64,000 bases of DNA, taken from NCBI RefSeq assembly GCF_008641105.1, contig NZ_VTTI01000004.1:248001-312000 (forward strand). The letters are read 5' to 3'. Position numbers and translations under genes: made by a program. Source of the stretch: Halopseudomonas salina. GTDB lineage: Bacteria > Pseudomonadota > Gammaproteobacteria > Pseudomonadales > Pseudomonadaceae. The notes beneath the pieces were generated by a model, which ran no database searches, was not told the origin of the DNA, and worked only from the letters and a program-made list of their open reading frames with translations. The first letter of the stretch is position 1, and the number at the start of each line of letters is the position of its first letter. Positions 9,976 through 20,143 of this stretch are shown piece by piece.

Positions 9976-12327
9976 TCAGAACGTCTGACCCAGGGTAAAC
10001 TGGAATACCTGCGTATCATCCTCGGACTGGCTGTTCAACGGTACCGCGAGACTGAAGCCCAGAGGGCCCAGGGCCGTTAACCATGAGAGGCCCAAACCTG
10101 CGCTGTAGCGAAGGTTGCCCAGATCCACCTCACCACACCCGGGGTTATCTTCGCCATTGGTCAAGACGTCTCTGCTGCAATAGGTGTCATATACATTACC
10201 CGCGTCCAGAAAGAGCACGGTACGCAGAGAACTCTGGTCCTTGATGAAAGGCACCGGGAAGATCAATTCGCCGCCACCAACCACTTTGATGTTGCCACCG
10301 AAAGGTAGTTCGTCTTTATCCGGATCAGCCGCTGCCGGTGTGCTACGCGGCCCAAGAGAGCTTTCGCGGTAGCCACGTACCGAGCCGATGCCACCCGCAT
10401 AATAGTGTTCGTAGAACGGAACACTCTGGGTAGACCCGAAGCGACGGGCAAAACCGAGGTTGCCATGCAGACGCAGGGTAAAGTCTTCGCTGACCGGAAA
10501 GTAACGCTGCGCACGGTAATCGACCTTGTAAAACTGTAGGTCACTGCCAGGAATGGTTGTCTCGAAGTTGACGCTCTGCGATGAGCCACGGTCGGGAAAG
10601 ACACCTCGATTCAGGGTCGACTGCGACCAGCCCGCATTGAACTTGAAGTTGGTAAAGCTATCGCCTTCACGATCGAGGAACTGGTCGATCTCCTGGACAG
10701 TAAAGCTACCCGTCTGGATGTCGTCCTGCTGCGCACTCAGGCCAAAGGACAGTCGTGAGGTGTCACTGATCGGATAACCGATATTGAACCCACCACCGTA
10801 GGAATCCACAGAGTAGCTGGACACATCAACGTTCAGCTTGTCGTAATCGGTCGCCCTGTAGAAAGCGTTATAACCTAGACTCACGCCGTCGGCAGTGAAA
10901 TAGGGATCAAGGAAGCCGAAAGAGAGAGCGGTCTGGTATTCAGAGCGATTGGCGCTGAGGCTGACCCGGTTACCGGTGCCGAAGAAATTGTTCTGACTGA
11001 TCGAACCACCCAGGATCAGGCCGGTACCCTGGGCAAAACCCAGACTCGCGGTGATCGAACCGGAAGGTTGTTCTTCGACGGTATAATTGACGTCGATCAG
11101 GTCATCCGCGCCGGGTACCGGCACAGTTTCCACATCGACTTCCTTGAAAAAGCCAAGACGCTCAAGGCGAACCTTGGACTGGTCGATCAGATAGGTTGAA
11201 GCCCAGCCACCCTCCATCTGACGCATTTCGCGGCGCAGTACCTCATCCTCTGTCTTGGTATTACCACGGAAGTTGATCCGGTTTACGTAGGCGCGCTTGC
11301 CGGGGTCTACAAAGAAGGTAACGCCGACGCTCTGATCCTCTTCGTTGATTTCCGGAATACCATTAACGTTGGCGAAGGTATACCCCTCGTTACCCAGGCG
11401 GCGGGTAATCAGCTCGGACGTGGCAGTCATGACCTGACGCGAAAATACTTGGCCTGGCTCCACAAGCAGCAGCCGACGCACCTCATCTTCAGCAACAATC
11501 AGATCACCGGACAAATTCACGTCACTGACAGTGTAGAGCTCACCTTCGTCGATATTGACTGTAACGTAGACGTTCTTCTTGTCAGGCGTGATGGTAACCT
11601 GGGTGGAAGCGATGTTCATGTTGATGTAGCCGCGGTCCAGGTACCAGGAGCGCAGACGCTCTAGATCCCCAGATAGCTTCTCGCGTGAATACTTGTCGTC
11701 GCTACGCAGAAAAGACAGCCAGCCGCTGCTCTTGAGCTCGAACATGTCGACCAGTTCTTCTGTGTCGAACACGGTGTTACCCACCACGTTTACGTTCTTG
11801 ATCGAGGCAACAGAGCCTTCATCGATCTGAATCTTGATCGATACGCGGTTACGTGGCTCGGCTATGACATCTGTTTCGATGTCAGCTGAATAACGCCCCT
11901 GGGCCACGTACTGACGGAGCAATTCGTTACGCACCCCCTCGAGGGTCGCCTGTTGAAAAATCTCTCCCTCGGAAAGACCGGCCAGTCGCAAACCATCAAG
12001 CAAGTCGTCACTTTCAATGGCTTTGTTGCCTTCAAGTTCAATAGCCGCAATGGAGGGCCGTTCGACAACCGTGATCACCAGAACGTCGTTCTCACGGCCT
12101 AGCTGGATATCCTGAAAAAAACCAGTGCGAAAAAGCGAGCGACTCGCCTCCACCAGCGTTTGATCGTCCACCTCATCACCGATATTGAGGGGCAGAGCAG
12201 CGAAGACGCTGCCGGCGGAGACCCTCTGCAATCCGTTGATGCGGATGTCGGAGATACGGAAGGCGTCGGCGAAGGCCATTGGCGCGAGGAGTATCAGCAA
12301 TAGCGCAGGCAATAAGTAACGTTTCAT
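9976..12327 (-). CDS. bamA: Outer membrane protein assembly factor BamA
   Basis: BamA is the essential Omp85-family core of the BAM complex that folds and inserts outer-membrane proteins. The 783-residue protein has a signal peptide (1-20, ending AFA), a region of five POTRA domains (about 21-420) and a C-terminal 16-strand barrel. The L6-loop signature VRGY begins at residue 650, with its conserved arginine at 651. The C-terminus is phenylalanine (GQTF), as expected for a BAM substrate. Length is normal for Pseudomonas. It lies between rseP and skp, an arrangement that ties barrel assembly to the stress protease upstream. Confidence 0.97.
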   Translation of the reverse strand: MKRYLLPALLLILLAPMAFADAFRISDIRINGLQRVSAGSVFAALPLNIGDEVDDQTLVEASRSLFRTGFFQDIQLGRENDVLVITVVERPSIAAIELEGNKAIESDDLLDGLRLAGLSEGEIFQQATLEGVRNELLRQYVAQGRYSADIETDVIAEPRNRVSIKIQIDEGSVASIKNVNVVGNTVFDTEELVDMFELKSSGWLSFLRSDDKYSREKLSGDLERLRSWYLDRGYINMNIASTQVTITPDKKNVYVTVNIDEGELYTVSDVNLSGDLIVAEDEVRRLLLVEPGQVFSRQVMTATSELITRRLGNEGYTFANVNGIPEINEEDQSVGVTFFVDPGKRAYVNRINFRGNTKTEDEVLRREMRQMEGGWASTYLIDQSKVRLERLGFFKEVDVETVPVPGADDLIDVNYTVEEQPSGSITASLGFAQGTGLILGGSISQNNFFGTGNRVSLSANRSEYQTALSFGFLDPYFTADGVSLGYNAFYRATDYDKLNVDVSSYSVDSYGGGFNIGYPISDTSRLSFGLSAQQDDIQTGSFTVQEIDQFLDREGDSFTNFKFNAGWSQSTLNRGVFPDRGSSQSVNFETTIPGSDLQFYKVDYRAQRYFPVSEDFTLRLHGNLGFARRFGSTQSVPFYEHYYAGGIGSVRGYRESSLGPRSTPAAADPDKDELPFGGNIKVVGGGELIFPVPFIKDQSSLRTVLFLDAGNVYDTYCSRDVLTNGEDNPGCGEVDLGNLRYSAGLGLSWLTALGPLGFSLAVPLNSQSEDDTQVFQFTLGQTF

Positions 12328-12397
12328 GAAATCCGTTCTGGCTGACTGGTTAAATTCTATCCACCGCGTACGGCAGCTCGTATTCGTGCATTCCGGA

Positions 12398-13759
12398 CTA
12401 GCTACCCAGGCGGCTTATGTCGTTGAAGATGGCAAACAGCATCACACCGGCTATCAATGCCACCCCAATCTGCAAGCCCCAGGCCTGAAGCCTCTCGGAT
12501 AACGGCTTGCCCCTGATCCACTCAGCCGTGTAATAAACCAAATGGCCCCCATCCAATACCGGGATAGGCAATAGATTAAGCACGCCCAGACTGATGCTCA
12601 GGTAGGCAATAAAGTTAAGAAAACTCTCAGGTCCCGACTTGGCCGAAGCGCCCGCCACTTTAGCAATGGTTATCGGGCCACTCAAGTTTTTTGCCGACAC
12701 CAGGCCCGTGAGCATCTTCTTAAGCGACTCAAGGGTCAAAATTGTCATATCCCAGGTCTTGGCTACTGCGACCGGGATAGCGACCAACGGATTGTAGTCG
12801 ATTTCGCGAATCATACTCTCTGGCCAGTCGAATGCAGCAACACCGAGCCCGGCAAACCCCGAGACCTCACCGTTGTGCTCGCGCCCCTGGGGCACCAGGG
12901 TCAATGTCTGGCGAACGCTGTCCCGTTCAATACCCATTTCCAGCGGGCGACCGGCATTAGCCTGAATAGCCGGCACCACCTGCTCCAGCCAGTTATCCAC
13001 GGGATCGCCGTTGATGCTGACTATCAGATCGCCGGACCGAAGGCCGGCAGCCTGCGCTGCCCCACCATCACTGACCTCGCCAACCAGAGGAGGAACATCT
13101 GGCTGCCAGGTGGTCAACCCCAAAGCCCGGATAGGATCCGGCTGATCGGCCCCGCGCAGCCAGTCCGAGAGCACCAGGCTGTAGCTCTGGGGAACACTGC
13201 TGCCGTTTTCAATAGCTTTTATCTGCATTTGCCCGGTTTCCCCGAGCCTGCGGATCAGCTGAAGGTTGACCTCCTGCCAGCTACGAGTGGGAGTACCATC
13301 GACCTCGACCACTTCCAACCCTTCTACCAGGCCGGCACGGGCTGCCACGCTACCCTCTTCAACAGGCCCGAGCACCGGGGCCAACGTAGTGATACCCAGT
13401 ACCGCGATCAGCCAGAAAGCCACAATGGCAAGCAGAAAATTGGCCACTGGGCCCGCAGCCACAACGGCTATCCGCTGCTGTACGGTTTTACGGTTGAACG
13501 CCTGATCAAGCTCTGCTGCGTCAACCGGACCCTCCCGCTCGTCAAGCATCTTGACGTAGCCGCCCAGCGGTATCGAAGCAATCGCATACTCGGTGCCGCG
13601 CTTGTCGTGCCAACTGTAGAGCGCAGGACCAAAACCCACAGAAAATCGCAACACCTTGACGCCGCAGCGTCTGGCTACCCAGAAATGACCATATTCATGA
13701 ATTGTCACCAGCAGACCCAAGGCTACGACAGTCGCCAACAGGGTGAATAAGAGATCCAT
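12398..13759 (-). CDS. rseP: Site-2 zinc metalloprotease RseP (MucP)
   Basis: RseP cleaves the transmembrane segment of the anti-sigma factor (MucA/RseA type) and clears signal-peptide remnants. The 453-residue inner-membrane protein has the zinc motif HEYGH at 21-25 in the first membrane helix and the second motif LDGG at 402-405 in a C-terminal helix. Two periplasmic PDZ domains lie between them (roughly 115-200 and 210-295). The ATG at 13757-13759 follows a GAGG site. It functions together with MucB and MucD, encoded at the other end of this window, in AlgU control. It is preceded by dxr with a 75-bp gap. Confidence 0.97.
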   Translation of the reverse strand: MDLLFTLLATVVALGLLVTIHEYGHFWVARRCGVKVLRFSVGFGPALYSWHDKRGTEYAIASIPLGGYVKMLDEREGPVDAAELDQAFNRKTVQQRIAVVAAGPVANFLLAIVAFWLIAVLGITTLAPVLGPVEEGSVAARAGLVEGLEVVEVDGTPTRSWQEVNLQLIRRLGETGQMQIKAIENGSSVPQSYSLVLSDWLRGADQPDPIRALGLTTWQPDVPPLVGEVSDGGAAQAAGLRSGDLIVSINGDPVDNWLEQVVPAIQANAGRPLEMGIERDSVRQTLTLVPQGREHNGEVSGFAGLGVAAFDWPESMIREIDYNPLVAIPVAVAKTWDMTILTLESLKKMLTGLVSAKNLSGPITIAKVAGASAKSGPESFLNFIAYLSISLGVLNLLPIPVLDGGHLVYYTAEWIRGKPLSERLQAWGLQIGVALIAGVMLFAIFNDISRLGS

Positions 13760-13834
13760 CCAGTGCCTCGCTCAGGGAAAGTGGTTACCGCGTTCCGATC
13801 GGTCGATCAGCGGTACTGGTTCAAATAGGACCGG

Positions 13835-15019
13835 TCAGAAGTGACGGCTCAGCCAGTCGTTAGCATGCTTGCGCGCATGGCGGTCGGTCAGCAGGATGTG
13901 ATCCAGATCCTGGACGGATTCGGAGGCCATGCAATCTAGCGTGTGCTCGATGATAACAGGGATATCGGTAAAACCAATGCGTCCAGTCAGGAAAGCCTCT
14001 ACTGCGACTTCATTTGCGGCGTTGAGAACAGCGCAAGAAGTGCCACCCGATTCAGCAGCCTCTCTGGCCAGACGCAAACAAGGAAACATCTTCGGATCGG
14101 GTGGACGGAAGTCCAGCCGGGCAACCGATAACAGATCAAGCGGACTGACGCCGGAGTCAAGCCGTTCAGGCCAGGCTAGTGCATGGGCAATAGGTGTTCG
14201 CATGTCCGGATTACCCAACTGGGCAATGACCGACCCGTCTATATAATCCACCAGAGAATGCACCACACTCTGGGGGTGTATCACGACCTCGATCTGCGCT
14301 GGACGGACATTGAAAAGCCAGGAAGCTTCGATCAATTCGAGCCCCTTGTTCATCATGCTGGCCGAATCCACCGAGATTTTCTGCCCCATGGACCAGTTGG
14401 GATGAGCGCAGGCCTGCTTCGGCGTAACCGTTTTCAAGTCTTCGACACTCATGTCCCGGAAGGGACCTCCAGAAGCTGTCAGAAGAATTCGGCGCACACC
14501 TACACTGGCCATGCCACGGGCATAATCCACCGGCAGGCATTGAAAGATGGCGTTGTGCTCGCTGTCTATCGGTAGCAGCACTGCGCCGCTATCCTTTACT
14601 GCCTGCATGAACAAAGCACCAGACATGACCAGTGCTTCCTTGTTGGCCAGCAGAACACGCTTGCCGGCGCGGACTGCTGCCAGGGTCGGACGAAGACCTG
14701 CCGCACCCACGATAGCCGCCATTACGACGTCAACATCCTCTGCTGAGGCGACCTGCTCAAGGGATTCTGCGCCGACCAATACAGCAGTTGGACATCCCGC
14801 ATTAAGCAAACGGGCTTGAAGAGCTAGCGCCTGCTCATCGCTGGCTACGACTGCATACCGCGGGCGATGAGTCAGGCACTGGTTCTCCAGCACGTCTATG
14901 CGGCTGTGGCCGGTCAAGGCGAATAAAGCGTAACGCTCGGGATGCCGCGCGATGACGTCAAGCGTATTCACACCGATAGACCCGGTCGCACCCAGCACCG
15001 TTACCCAGGAGACACTCAC
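13835..15019 (-). CDS. dxr: 1-deoxy-D-xylulose-5-phosphate reductoisomerase
   Basis: Dxr catalyses the NADPH-dependent rearrangement of DXP to methylerythritol phosphate, the committed step of isoprenoid synthesis and the fosmidomycin target. The start is a GTG at 15017-15019 that overlaps the cdsA stop as GTGA. It gives 394 residues, close to the Pseudomonas norm, whereas the longer frame would add ten unconserved residues. The NADPH loop GATGSIG is at 10-16 and the metal motif DSE at 152-154 within [23 protein letters not shown] and HPNWSMG are further family signatures. It supplies precursors for the lipid carrier made by the nearby uppS. Confidence 0.96.
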   Translation of the reverse strand: MSVSWVTVLGATGSIGVNTLDVIARHPERYALFALTGHSRIDVLENQCLTHRPRYAVVASDEQALALQARLLNAGCPTAVLVGAESLEQVASAEDVDVVMAAIVGAAGLRPTLAAVRAGKRVLLANKEALVMSGALFMQAVKDSGAVLLPIDSEHNAIFQCLPVDYARGMASVGVRRILLTASGGPFRDMSVEDLKTVTPKQACAHPNWSMGQKISVDSASMMNKGLELIEASWLFNVRPAQIEVVIHPQSVVHSLVDYIDGSVIAQLGNPDMRTPIAHALAWPERLDSGVSPLDLLSVARLDFRPPDPKMFPCLRLAREAAESGGTSCAVLNAANEVAVEAFLTGRIGFTDIPVIIEHTLDCMASESVQDLDHILLTDRHARKHANDWLSRHF

Positions 15020-15831
15020 GCCAGACGTTCCCCGATCAGCATCCAGCACAGGGCGAAGACTGGCACGGCTGCGGTCAGGCTGTCTATACGATCAAGAACC
15101 CCGCCGTGGCCAGGCAGCAGGCTGCTGCTATCTTTAAGCCCCTGTTCGCGCTTGAACAAACTCTCGGTCAGATCACCAACAATGGAAAACAGAACAACCA
15201 GCGCCGCAGTCACCTGCCCCATAAGCAATGCCGTCACACCCCAGCCTAGATATAGCAACACGCCCAGCGTCAGTAGCTGAGTAAAAACCAGCCCACCCAG
15301 CAGACCCTCGACTGTCTTGCCCGGGCTGACCCGCGGGAGCAGCTTGCGACGCCCCCAGGTCTTGCCCGCTACGTAAGCTCCTACATCAGCAGCCCAGATC
15401 AGAATCAACACGCCGAGGATGAGCCACAAACCGTTTTCCTGAGCCCGCAACCAGACAAGGCCATACCAGGCAGGAAGCAGGATCAACAGCCCGAAGAGCT
15501 GGCTGATCATGGATCCTGCCCAGAGCCCTCGGCCTTTCGGATAACGGCTGATAAGCACCAGCGCGACCAGCCACCAGGCCAGAGCGGGCAGAAACAGGTA
15601 GTGAGCCGGCCAGGCATCGCGGTACAGGCCAAACATGAAAAGCGCCACAACCAGCGCGTAAACAATACGCCCCTTCTGCGCTGCTTCGCCCGCCAGGCGC
15701 GCCCATTCCCAGGCCCCCAAAACCACAATTGCGCCAACAAACAACGCGAAAGCGGCCCCTTCCAGAAGAACGAAGCCAGCGATTGCCAGTGGAGCGAGAA
15801 TAACGGCGGTAATAATTCGCTGCTTGAGCAT
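15016..15831 (-). CDS. cdsA: Phosphatidate cytidylyltransferase
   Basis: CdsA makes CDP-diacylglycerol from phosphatidic acid and CTP, the branch point to all phospholipids. The 271-residue polytopic membrane protein has about eight hydrophobic segments. It ends in the full CTP-transferase signature: [11 protein letters not shown] followed by [13 protein letters not shown] (about 225-251). The middle cytoplasmic motif SPGKTVEG is also present. The start ATG overlaps the uppS stop (TGATG) and the stop overlaps the dxr GTG, so it is translationally coupled on both sides. Confidence 0.96.
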   Translation of the reverse strand: MLKQRIITAVILAPLAIAGFVLLEGAAFALFVGAIVVLGAWEWARLAGEAAQKGRIVYALVVALFMFGLYRDAWPAHYLFLPALAWWLVALVLISRYPKGRGLWAGSMISQLFGLLILLPAWYGLVWLRAQENGLWLILGVLILIWAADVGAYVAGKTWGRRKLLPRVSPGKTVEGLLGGLVFTQLLTLGVLLYLGWGVTALLMGQVTAALVVLFSIVGDLTESLFKREQGLKDSSSLLPGHGGVLDRIDSLTAAVPVFALCWMLIGERLA

Positions 15832-16583
15832 CAGGTCTGCACTCCTACGATCTGGTCACTGGTTTTACCAAACCGGCGTTGACGCCGGGCGAAGTCCGCA
15901 AGGGCTTCGCGCAAAGCGTCCTGCTTGAAGTCAGGCCAGAAGAGGTCGGAGAAATACAGCTCTGCGTATGCCAGCTGCCATAGTAGAAAATTACTGATCC
16001 TGCGCTCTCCGCCAGTGCGAATGCACAGATCCGGAAGCGGCCACTCGGCTGTACTCAGACAGGCCTGCAGATGCGCTTCACTAATAGATCCGGCATCCAG
16101 CTGTCCTTCAGCCACTCTGACGGCCAATTGGCGCGCCGCCTGGGCGATATCCCACTGCCCGCCATAATTCGCAGCGACAACCAGGGTCAGCCGCTGACAC
16201 CCTTGCGTGAGAGCTTCTGCGTCGTGCATGGCCTTGCGCAATTCTGGCGTGAAGCGAGAGCGATCACCGATTATGCGCAGTCGGATGTCATTTTCTCGCA
16301 AGCGACGAACTTCCCGGCGAAGCGCGCCAAGAAAAAGCTCCATCAACGCGCCAACCTCATCCTCGGGGCGACGCCAGTTTTCACTGGAAAAAGCGAAGAG
16401 CGTGAGCACCTCTACGCCCTCTTCCGCACAGACTTCAATCGCTGCCTTTACCGCATCCACCCCAGCCTTGTGGCCAGCCACGCCGGGCATCAGCCGTTTG
16501 CGCGCCCAGCGGTTGTTGCCATCCATGATGATGGCAACATGACGGGGCACTGAAGCGAGCGCTGTTGCAGTCTTGTCATTCAT
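15831..16583 (-). CDS. uppS: Undecaprenyl diphosphate synthase (di-trans,poly-cis)
   Basis: UppS extends farnesyl diphosphate with eight isopentenyl units to give the C55 carrier of cell-wall and O-antigen sugars. The ATG at 16581-16583 has an AAGG site 7 bases upstream; the extra TTG codon before it is too close to that site. The resulting 250-residue protein has the P-loop-like IIMDGNNRWA with the catalytic Asp at 21, HKAG (about 38), the FAFSSENWRRP motif and the RIGG-type IRTGGERRISNFL region. It lies in the conserved frr-uppS-cdsA-dxr-rseP order. Confidence 0.96.
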   Translation of the reverse strand: MNDKTATALASVPRHVAIIMDGNNRWARKRLMPGVAGHKAGVDAVKAAIEVCAEEGVEVLTLFAFSSENWRRPEDEVGALMELFLGALRREVRRLRENDIRLRIIGDRSRFTPELRKAMHDAEALTQGCQRLTLVVAANYGGQWDIAQAARQLAVRVAEGQLDAGSISEAHLQACLSTAEWPLPDLCIRTGGERRISNFLLWQLAYAELYFSDLFWPDFKQDALREALADFARRQRRFGKTSDQIVGVQT

Positions 16584-16607
16584 CAATAAACCTTGGGACT
16601 CCGGCCA

Positions 16608-17165
16608 TCAGATGGCCATGAGATCCACTTCCTTGGCTTCCAGCGCCTTGTCGATCTCGGCGATGTATTTGTCGGTCAGCTTCTGGACTTCATCCGCTGC
16701 GCGGCGCTCCTCGTCCTCACTGATCTCTTTTTCCTTCTGCAGATCCTTGAGTGAGCTCAGCGCATCACGACGAATATTGCGGACAGCAACCCGGGCATTC
16801 TCCGCTTCAGATCGCGCAGTCTTGGTGAAGCCCTTGCGGGTTTCCTCTGTCAGCGCCGGCATCGGAATACGAATAGTGGTTCCCGCAGTAGCTGGATTGA
16901 GGCCAAGGTCGGAGGTCATGATGGCCTTCTCTACGGCCTGGATCATGCTTCTGTCAAACACCGTCAGAGCCAGCGTACGGGAATCCTCGACGTTGACGTT
17001 AGCCACCTGCTTGAGGGGCGTGTCACTGCCGTAATAGGACACCATTACGCTGTCGAGAATACTCGGGTGAGCCCGGCCAGTACGAATCTTGGCGAAGGCG
17101 CCGCCCAGGGATTCAACTGACTTTTTCATGCGCTCCTGCGCATCTTTCTTGATTTCGTTGATCAT
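16608..17165 (-). CDS. frr: Ribosome recycling factor
   Basis: Frr, with EF-G, splits post-termination ribosomes. I set the start at the ATG 17163-17165, giving exactly the family-standard 185 residues ([13 protein letters not shown]). A TTG two codons upstream is a false extension overlapping the pyrH stop. A GAGGGT site lies in the pyrH 3' end. The protein has the three-helix bundle pattern plus the conserved [13 protein letters not shown] and [11 protein letters not shown] segments. There are only 2 bp between the pyrH stop and this start, so the two genes are co-translated. Confidence 0.97.
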   Translation of the reverse strand: MINEIKKDAQERMKKSVESLGGAFAKIRTGRAHPSILDSVMVSYYGSDTPLKQVANVNVEDSRTLALTVFDRSMIQAVEKAIMTSDLGLNPATAGTTIRIPMPALTEETRKGFTKTARSEAENARVAVRNIRRDALSSLKDLQKEKEISEDEERRAADEVQKLTDKYIAEIDKALEAKEVDLMAI

Positions 17166-17167
17166 TA

Positions 17168-17902
17168 TCAACCCTCGATCAATGTCCCTTCGGCGCTACC
17201 TACCACCGCATTGAGCAGCGCACCGGGTTTGTTCATGTTAAATACCCGCAGGGGCATCTTGTGATCGCGTATCAGACAGATCGCGGTCAGGTCCATTACG
17301 CCAAGCTTGAGGTCCAGGACCTGATCGTAGGTCAGACTGTCAAACCGCTCGGCATTGGGGTCCTTCATCGGGTCGGCGTTATACACCCCGTCCACTTTGG
17401 TAGCCTTGAGCACCAGATCGGCATCAACCTCGATACCCCGCAGGCAAGCTGCTGTATCCGTGGTAAAAAAGGGATTGCCCGTACCTGCGGAGAATATTAC
17501 CACGTCCCCACCGGCAAGATAGCGCATCGCCTTGCGGCGGTCGTAATGCTCGGTCACACCTTCCATTGTAATAGCGGACATGACGCGGGTCTGAATGTTG
17601 GATCTCTCCAGCGAGTCACGCATGGCCAGAGCGTTCATCACAGTAGCGAGCATACCCATGTGATCGCCGGTAACGCGGTCCATGCCCGCCGCGTGCAAGG
17701 CAGCGCCCCGGAAGAGATTACCGCCACCGATGACCAGTCCGATCTGCACACCGATACCGATTAACTGGCCGATTTCAAGTGACATCCGATCCAGCACCTT
17801 GGGGTCGATACCAAAACCCTCGGTGCCCATCAGGGCCTCACCGCTTAGCTTGAGTAGAATTCGTTTGTACTTGGGCTGGCGACTACTGGGTACCTGGGCC
17901 AT
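17168..17902 (-). CDS. pyrH: UMP kinase
   Basis: PyrH phosphorylates UMP to UDP and is the hexameric bacterial UMP kinase of the amino acid kinase fold. The 244-residue protein shows KLSGEALMG at 18-26, GGGNLFRG at 59-66, and the [12 protein letters not shown] segment for UMP and ATP binding. A GGAG site precedes the ATG at 17900-17902. A probable terminator (18004-18040) separates it from tsf, so pyrH-frr may depend on read-through or on a promoter in the 17903-18003 gap. Confidence 0.97.
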   Translation of the reverse strand: MAQVPSSRQPKYKRILLKLSGEALMGTEGFGIDPKVLDRMSLEIGQLIGIGVQIGLVIGGGNLFRGAALHAAGMDRVTGDHMGMLATVMNALAMRDSLERSNIQTRVMSAITMEGVTEHYDRRKAMRYLAGGDVVIFSAGTGNPFFTTDTAACLRGIEVDADLVLKATKVDGVYNADPMKDPNAERFDSLTYDQVLDLKLGVMDLTAICLIRDHKMPLRVFNMNKPGALLNAVVGSAEGTLIEG

Positions 17903-18003
17903 CTGGACTCTCCTGCTGGGAATGGCGAAACGCTCAACAAGTTACAACCGGAACAACCTGGCAAATTTTCTGACGGTGCCGGTTACCACTTGTTCAGAGT
18001 TTC

Positions 18004-18040
18004 CTAAAAAAGAGGCTTCACGCCTGCGCGGGAAGCCTCT
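18004..18040 (-). terminator. Rho-independent terminator after tsf
   Basis: On the minus strand AGAGGCTTC pairs with GAAGCCTCT (9 bp, 12-nt loop) and is followed directly by TTTTTAG. It lies 63 bp past the tsf stop and 101 bp before pyrH, so it would end or attenuate the rpsB-tsf message. Confidence 0.88.
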
Positions 18041-18103
18041 ATTTGAAACTGTATTACAGGCCACCTCGCGGGTGGCCCGTCATGCGCCGTTCCAATCGCA
18101 TGT

Positions 18104-18973
18104 TCACTGTTTGGTCGCCGCGACCTGTGCGGCTACTTCGGAAGCGAAATCGACTTCAGCGCGCTCGATGCCCTCACCCACTTCATAGCGTACGAAGTCG
18201 ATAATCTCGGCGCCGGCCTTCTTCGCCAACTCACCGACCTTGACGTCAGGATCCTTGATGAAGGGCTGCTCGACCAGGCTGGCTTCGGACAAAAACTTGT
18301 TGATACGGCCTTTGACCATGTTCTCAACAATATTCTCCGGCTTGCCGGCAATTTTCTCGGCATTAAGCGCCAGGAAGATTTCCTTTTCCTTGGCTACGGC
18401 GTCATCGGAGACCTGGGTCGGATCCAGAAACTGCGGATTGCTGGCAGCCACGTGCATGGCGATATCCTTGGCCAACTCTGCGTTACCACCCTTCAGAGTG
18501 ACCAGTACACCAATACGGTGACCGTGCAGATAAGCGCCGATCACATCGCCTTCAACGCGGGTCAGGCGACGAATATTGACGTTCTCACCGCACTTGGCGA
18601 TCAATGCCTCGCGGGCAGCTTCCTGATCGGCAATCAGCGGCGCAGCGTCGGAATAGCCAGCTGCGATCGCTTTGTCCAGACTCTCGCCAACAAAGTTCTT
18701 GAAGTCATCCTGCAGAGCCAGAAAGTCGGTCTGGGAATTGACTTCGATGATCACGCCGCTCTTGCCGTCATCGGCTACCTTGGCAGCGATGGCGCCTTCG
18801 GCGGCGATGTTGCCAGCCTTCTTGGCAGCCTTGATGGCACCGGCGGAGCGCATGTCGTCGATCGCTTTTTCGATATCGCCACCAGCGGCTTCCAGGGCTT
18901 TTTTACAATCCATCATGCCCTGGCCGGTGCGCTCGCGCAGTTCCTTGACCATAGCTGCAGAAATCTGTGACAT
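18104..18973 (-). CDS. tsf: Elongation factor Ts
   Basis: EF-Ts exchanges GDP on EF-Tu. The 289-residue protein has the N-terminal UBA-like domain (MVKELRERTGQGMMDCKKAL, from residue 8) and the nucleotide-exchange motif NSQTDF at 79-84, whose TDF triplet contacts EF-Tu. C-terminal subdomains follow through DPDVKVGELAKKAGAEI. The ATG is preceded by GAGGAAC. It is downstream of rpsB, with a strong GC hairpin in the 136-bp gap, and is followed by a T-tailed terminator. Confidence 0.98.
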   Translation of the reverse strand: MSQISAAMVKELRERTGQGMMDCKKALEAAGGDIEKAIDDMRSAGAIKAAKKAGNIAAEGAIAAKVADDGKSGVIIEVNSQTDFLALQDDFKNFVGESLDKAIAAGYSDAAPLIADQEAAREALIAKCGENVNIRRLTRVEGDVIGAYLHGHRIGVLVTLKGGNAELAKDIAMHVAASNPQFLDPTQVSDDAVAKEKEIFLALNAEKIAGKPENIVENMVKGRINKFLSEASLVEQPFIKDPDVKVGELAKKAGAEIIDFVRYEVGEGIERAEVDFASEVAAQVAATKQ

Positions 18974-19054
18974 GGGTTGTTCCTCTAGCTTGCTTGATTT
19001 GAGGCTGCCTGTTCATTGGCTGGCAGCCGTATCATGTTGCTTTCACTATATTGC

Positions 19055-19078
19055 AAAAAGGGGGCATGGCCCCCTTTT
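19055..19078 (-). terminator. Hairpin with A- and T-flanks between rpsB and tsf
   Basis: AAAAGGGGGC and GCCCCCTTTT form a 10-bp inverted repeat with a very short loop, followed on the minus strand by further T residues. It resembles a bidirectional terminator and probably makes tsf expression lower than, or differently processed from, rpsB. Confidence 0.8.
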
Positions 19079-19109
19079 CGTTACGGCGTCAAACGGCCAA
19101 TAAACATCC

Positions 19110-19856
19110 TTAGCCCTGCGTAGCCTCGGCAGCGGCCGGAGCGGCCTCTTCGACAAACTCGTCGCCGGCGCCACCGTTGTTCTTGCCACTCAGTACGGCA
19201 TCAGCCATGGCAGCAGCGTAAAGCTTGATGGCGCGGATCGCGTCATCGTTGCCGGGGATGACGTAATCGACGCCGTCCGGGCTGCTATTGGTATCCACAA
19301 TGCCGATAACCGGGATGCCCAGCTTGTTGGCTTCAGTGATGGCAATGCGCTCGTGCTCGACATCGATAACAAACATCGCGTCAGGCAGGCCGCCCATATC
19401 CTTGATACCGCCCAGACTACGGTCCAGCTTTTCCAGGTCGCGAGTACGCATCAGCGCCTCTTTCTTGGTCAGCTTGGTGAAGGTGCCGTCTTCAGCCTGG
19501 ATTTCAAGATCACGCAGACGCTTGATAGAGGCGCGGATGGTCTTGTAGTTGGTGAGCATGCCGCCCAACCAGCGATGGTCGACGTAGGGCATGCCGGCGC
19601 GGGTTGCTTCTTCAGCAATGATTTTGCTGGCAGCGCGCTTGGTGCCGACGAAAAGAACCTTGTTCTTGCCGGATGCCAGCTTCTCTACGAAGGTCAGGGC
19701 ATCGTGGAACATCGGCATGGTTTTTTCGAGGTTGATGATGTGAATCTTGTTACGAGCGCCGAAAATGTACTTGCCCATTTTCGGGTTCCAGTAACGGGTC
19801 TGGTGGCCGAAGTGCGCACCGGCCTTCAGCATATCGCGCATAGATACTTGAGTCAT
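19110..19856 (-). CDS. rpsB: 30S ribosomal protein S2
   Basis: S2 is a primary component of the small subunit, needed for S1 binding. The open frame extends 24 codons upstream into the leader. The true start is the ATG at 19854-19856 with GGAG 7 bases upstream, giving 248 residues that begin [19 protein letters not shown]. Conserved blocks [30 protein letters not shown] and [19 protein letters not shown] are all present. It is transcribed away from map. The upstream region (19857-19987) can fold and probably carries the S2 autoregulatory leader. Confidence 0.98.
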   Translation of the reverse strand: MTQVSMRDMLKAGAHFGHQTRYWNPKMGKYIFGARNKIHIINLEKTMPMFHDALTFVEKLASGKNKVLFVGTKRAASKIIAEEATRAGMPYVDHRWLGGMLTNYKTIRASIKRLRDLEIQAEDGTFTKLTKKEALMRTRDLEKLDRSLGGIKDMGGLPDAMFVIDVEHERIAITEANKLGIPVIGIVDTNSSPDGVDYVIPGNDDAIRAIKLYAAAMADAVLSGKNNGGAGDEFVEEAAPAAAEATQG

Positions 19857-19987
19857 GACAGCTCCAATGTATTTCGGGTTGAGCCTCCACGCATCCCAGT
19901 GTCCAACCCCGGAGGGCACCCAGGACACCGTGTCGATACGTGTGTGGTTTCAGTTTTAGCCTGATGATCTTTGTTCAGGCGCGGCGC
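19857..19987 (-). promoter_or_regulatory. Probable S2 (rpsB) mRNA leader
   Basis: On the minus strand GTGTCC (19923-19928) can pair with GGACAC (19899-19904), and GGGGTTG pairs with CAACCC further on. A CCCTCC loop faces purine-rich GGAGG and GGAG segments near the start codon. S2 is known to repress the rpsB-tsf operon through its leader in gammaproteobacteria. That this leader acts the same way is inferred from its structure and position; the exact consensus could not be checked. Confidence 0.55.
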
Positions 19988-19996
19988 TTTATACCA
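19988..19996 (-). promoter_or_regulatory. Extended -10 promoter element of rpsB
   Basis: The minus strand reads TGGTATAAA, an extended -10 (TGn before the hexamer). A weak TTTATC lies 17 bases upstream as -35. It would give a leader of roughly 125 nt before the rpsB start. Confidence 0.55.
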
Positions 19997-20143
19997 TACA
20001 ACCGGAAACAGATAAAGGCGCAGATGCCCGGCGGTCACGCCCGGCAGCCCTCAACAGCGCGCAGCATGTCTGTTAAACTGCGCGATTGATTACCGCGTCA
20101 GCCGGCGTGACAACCGACAGCGCCCAAACGAGAGAATCCCGCA

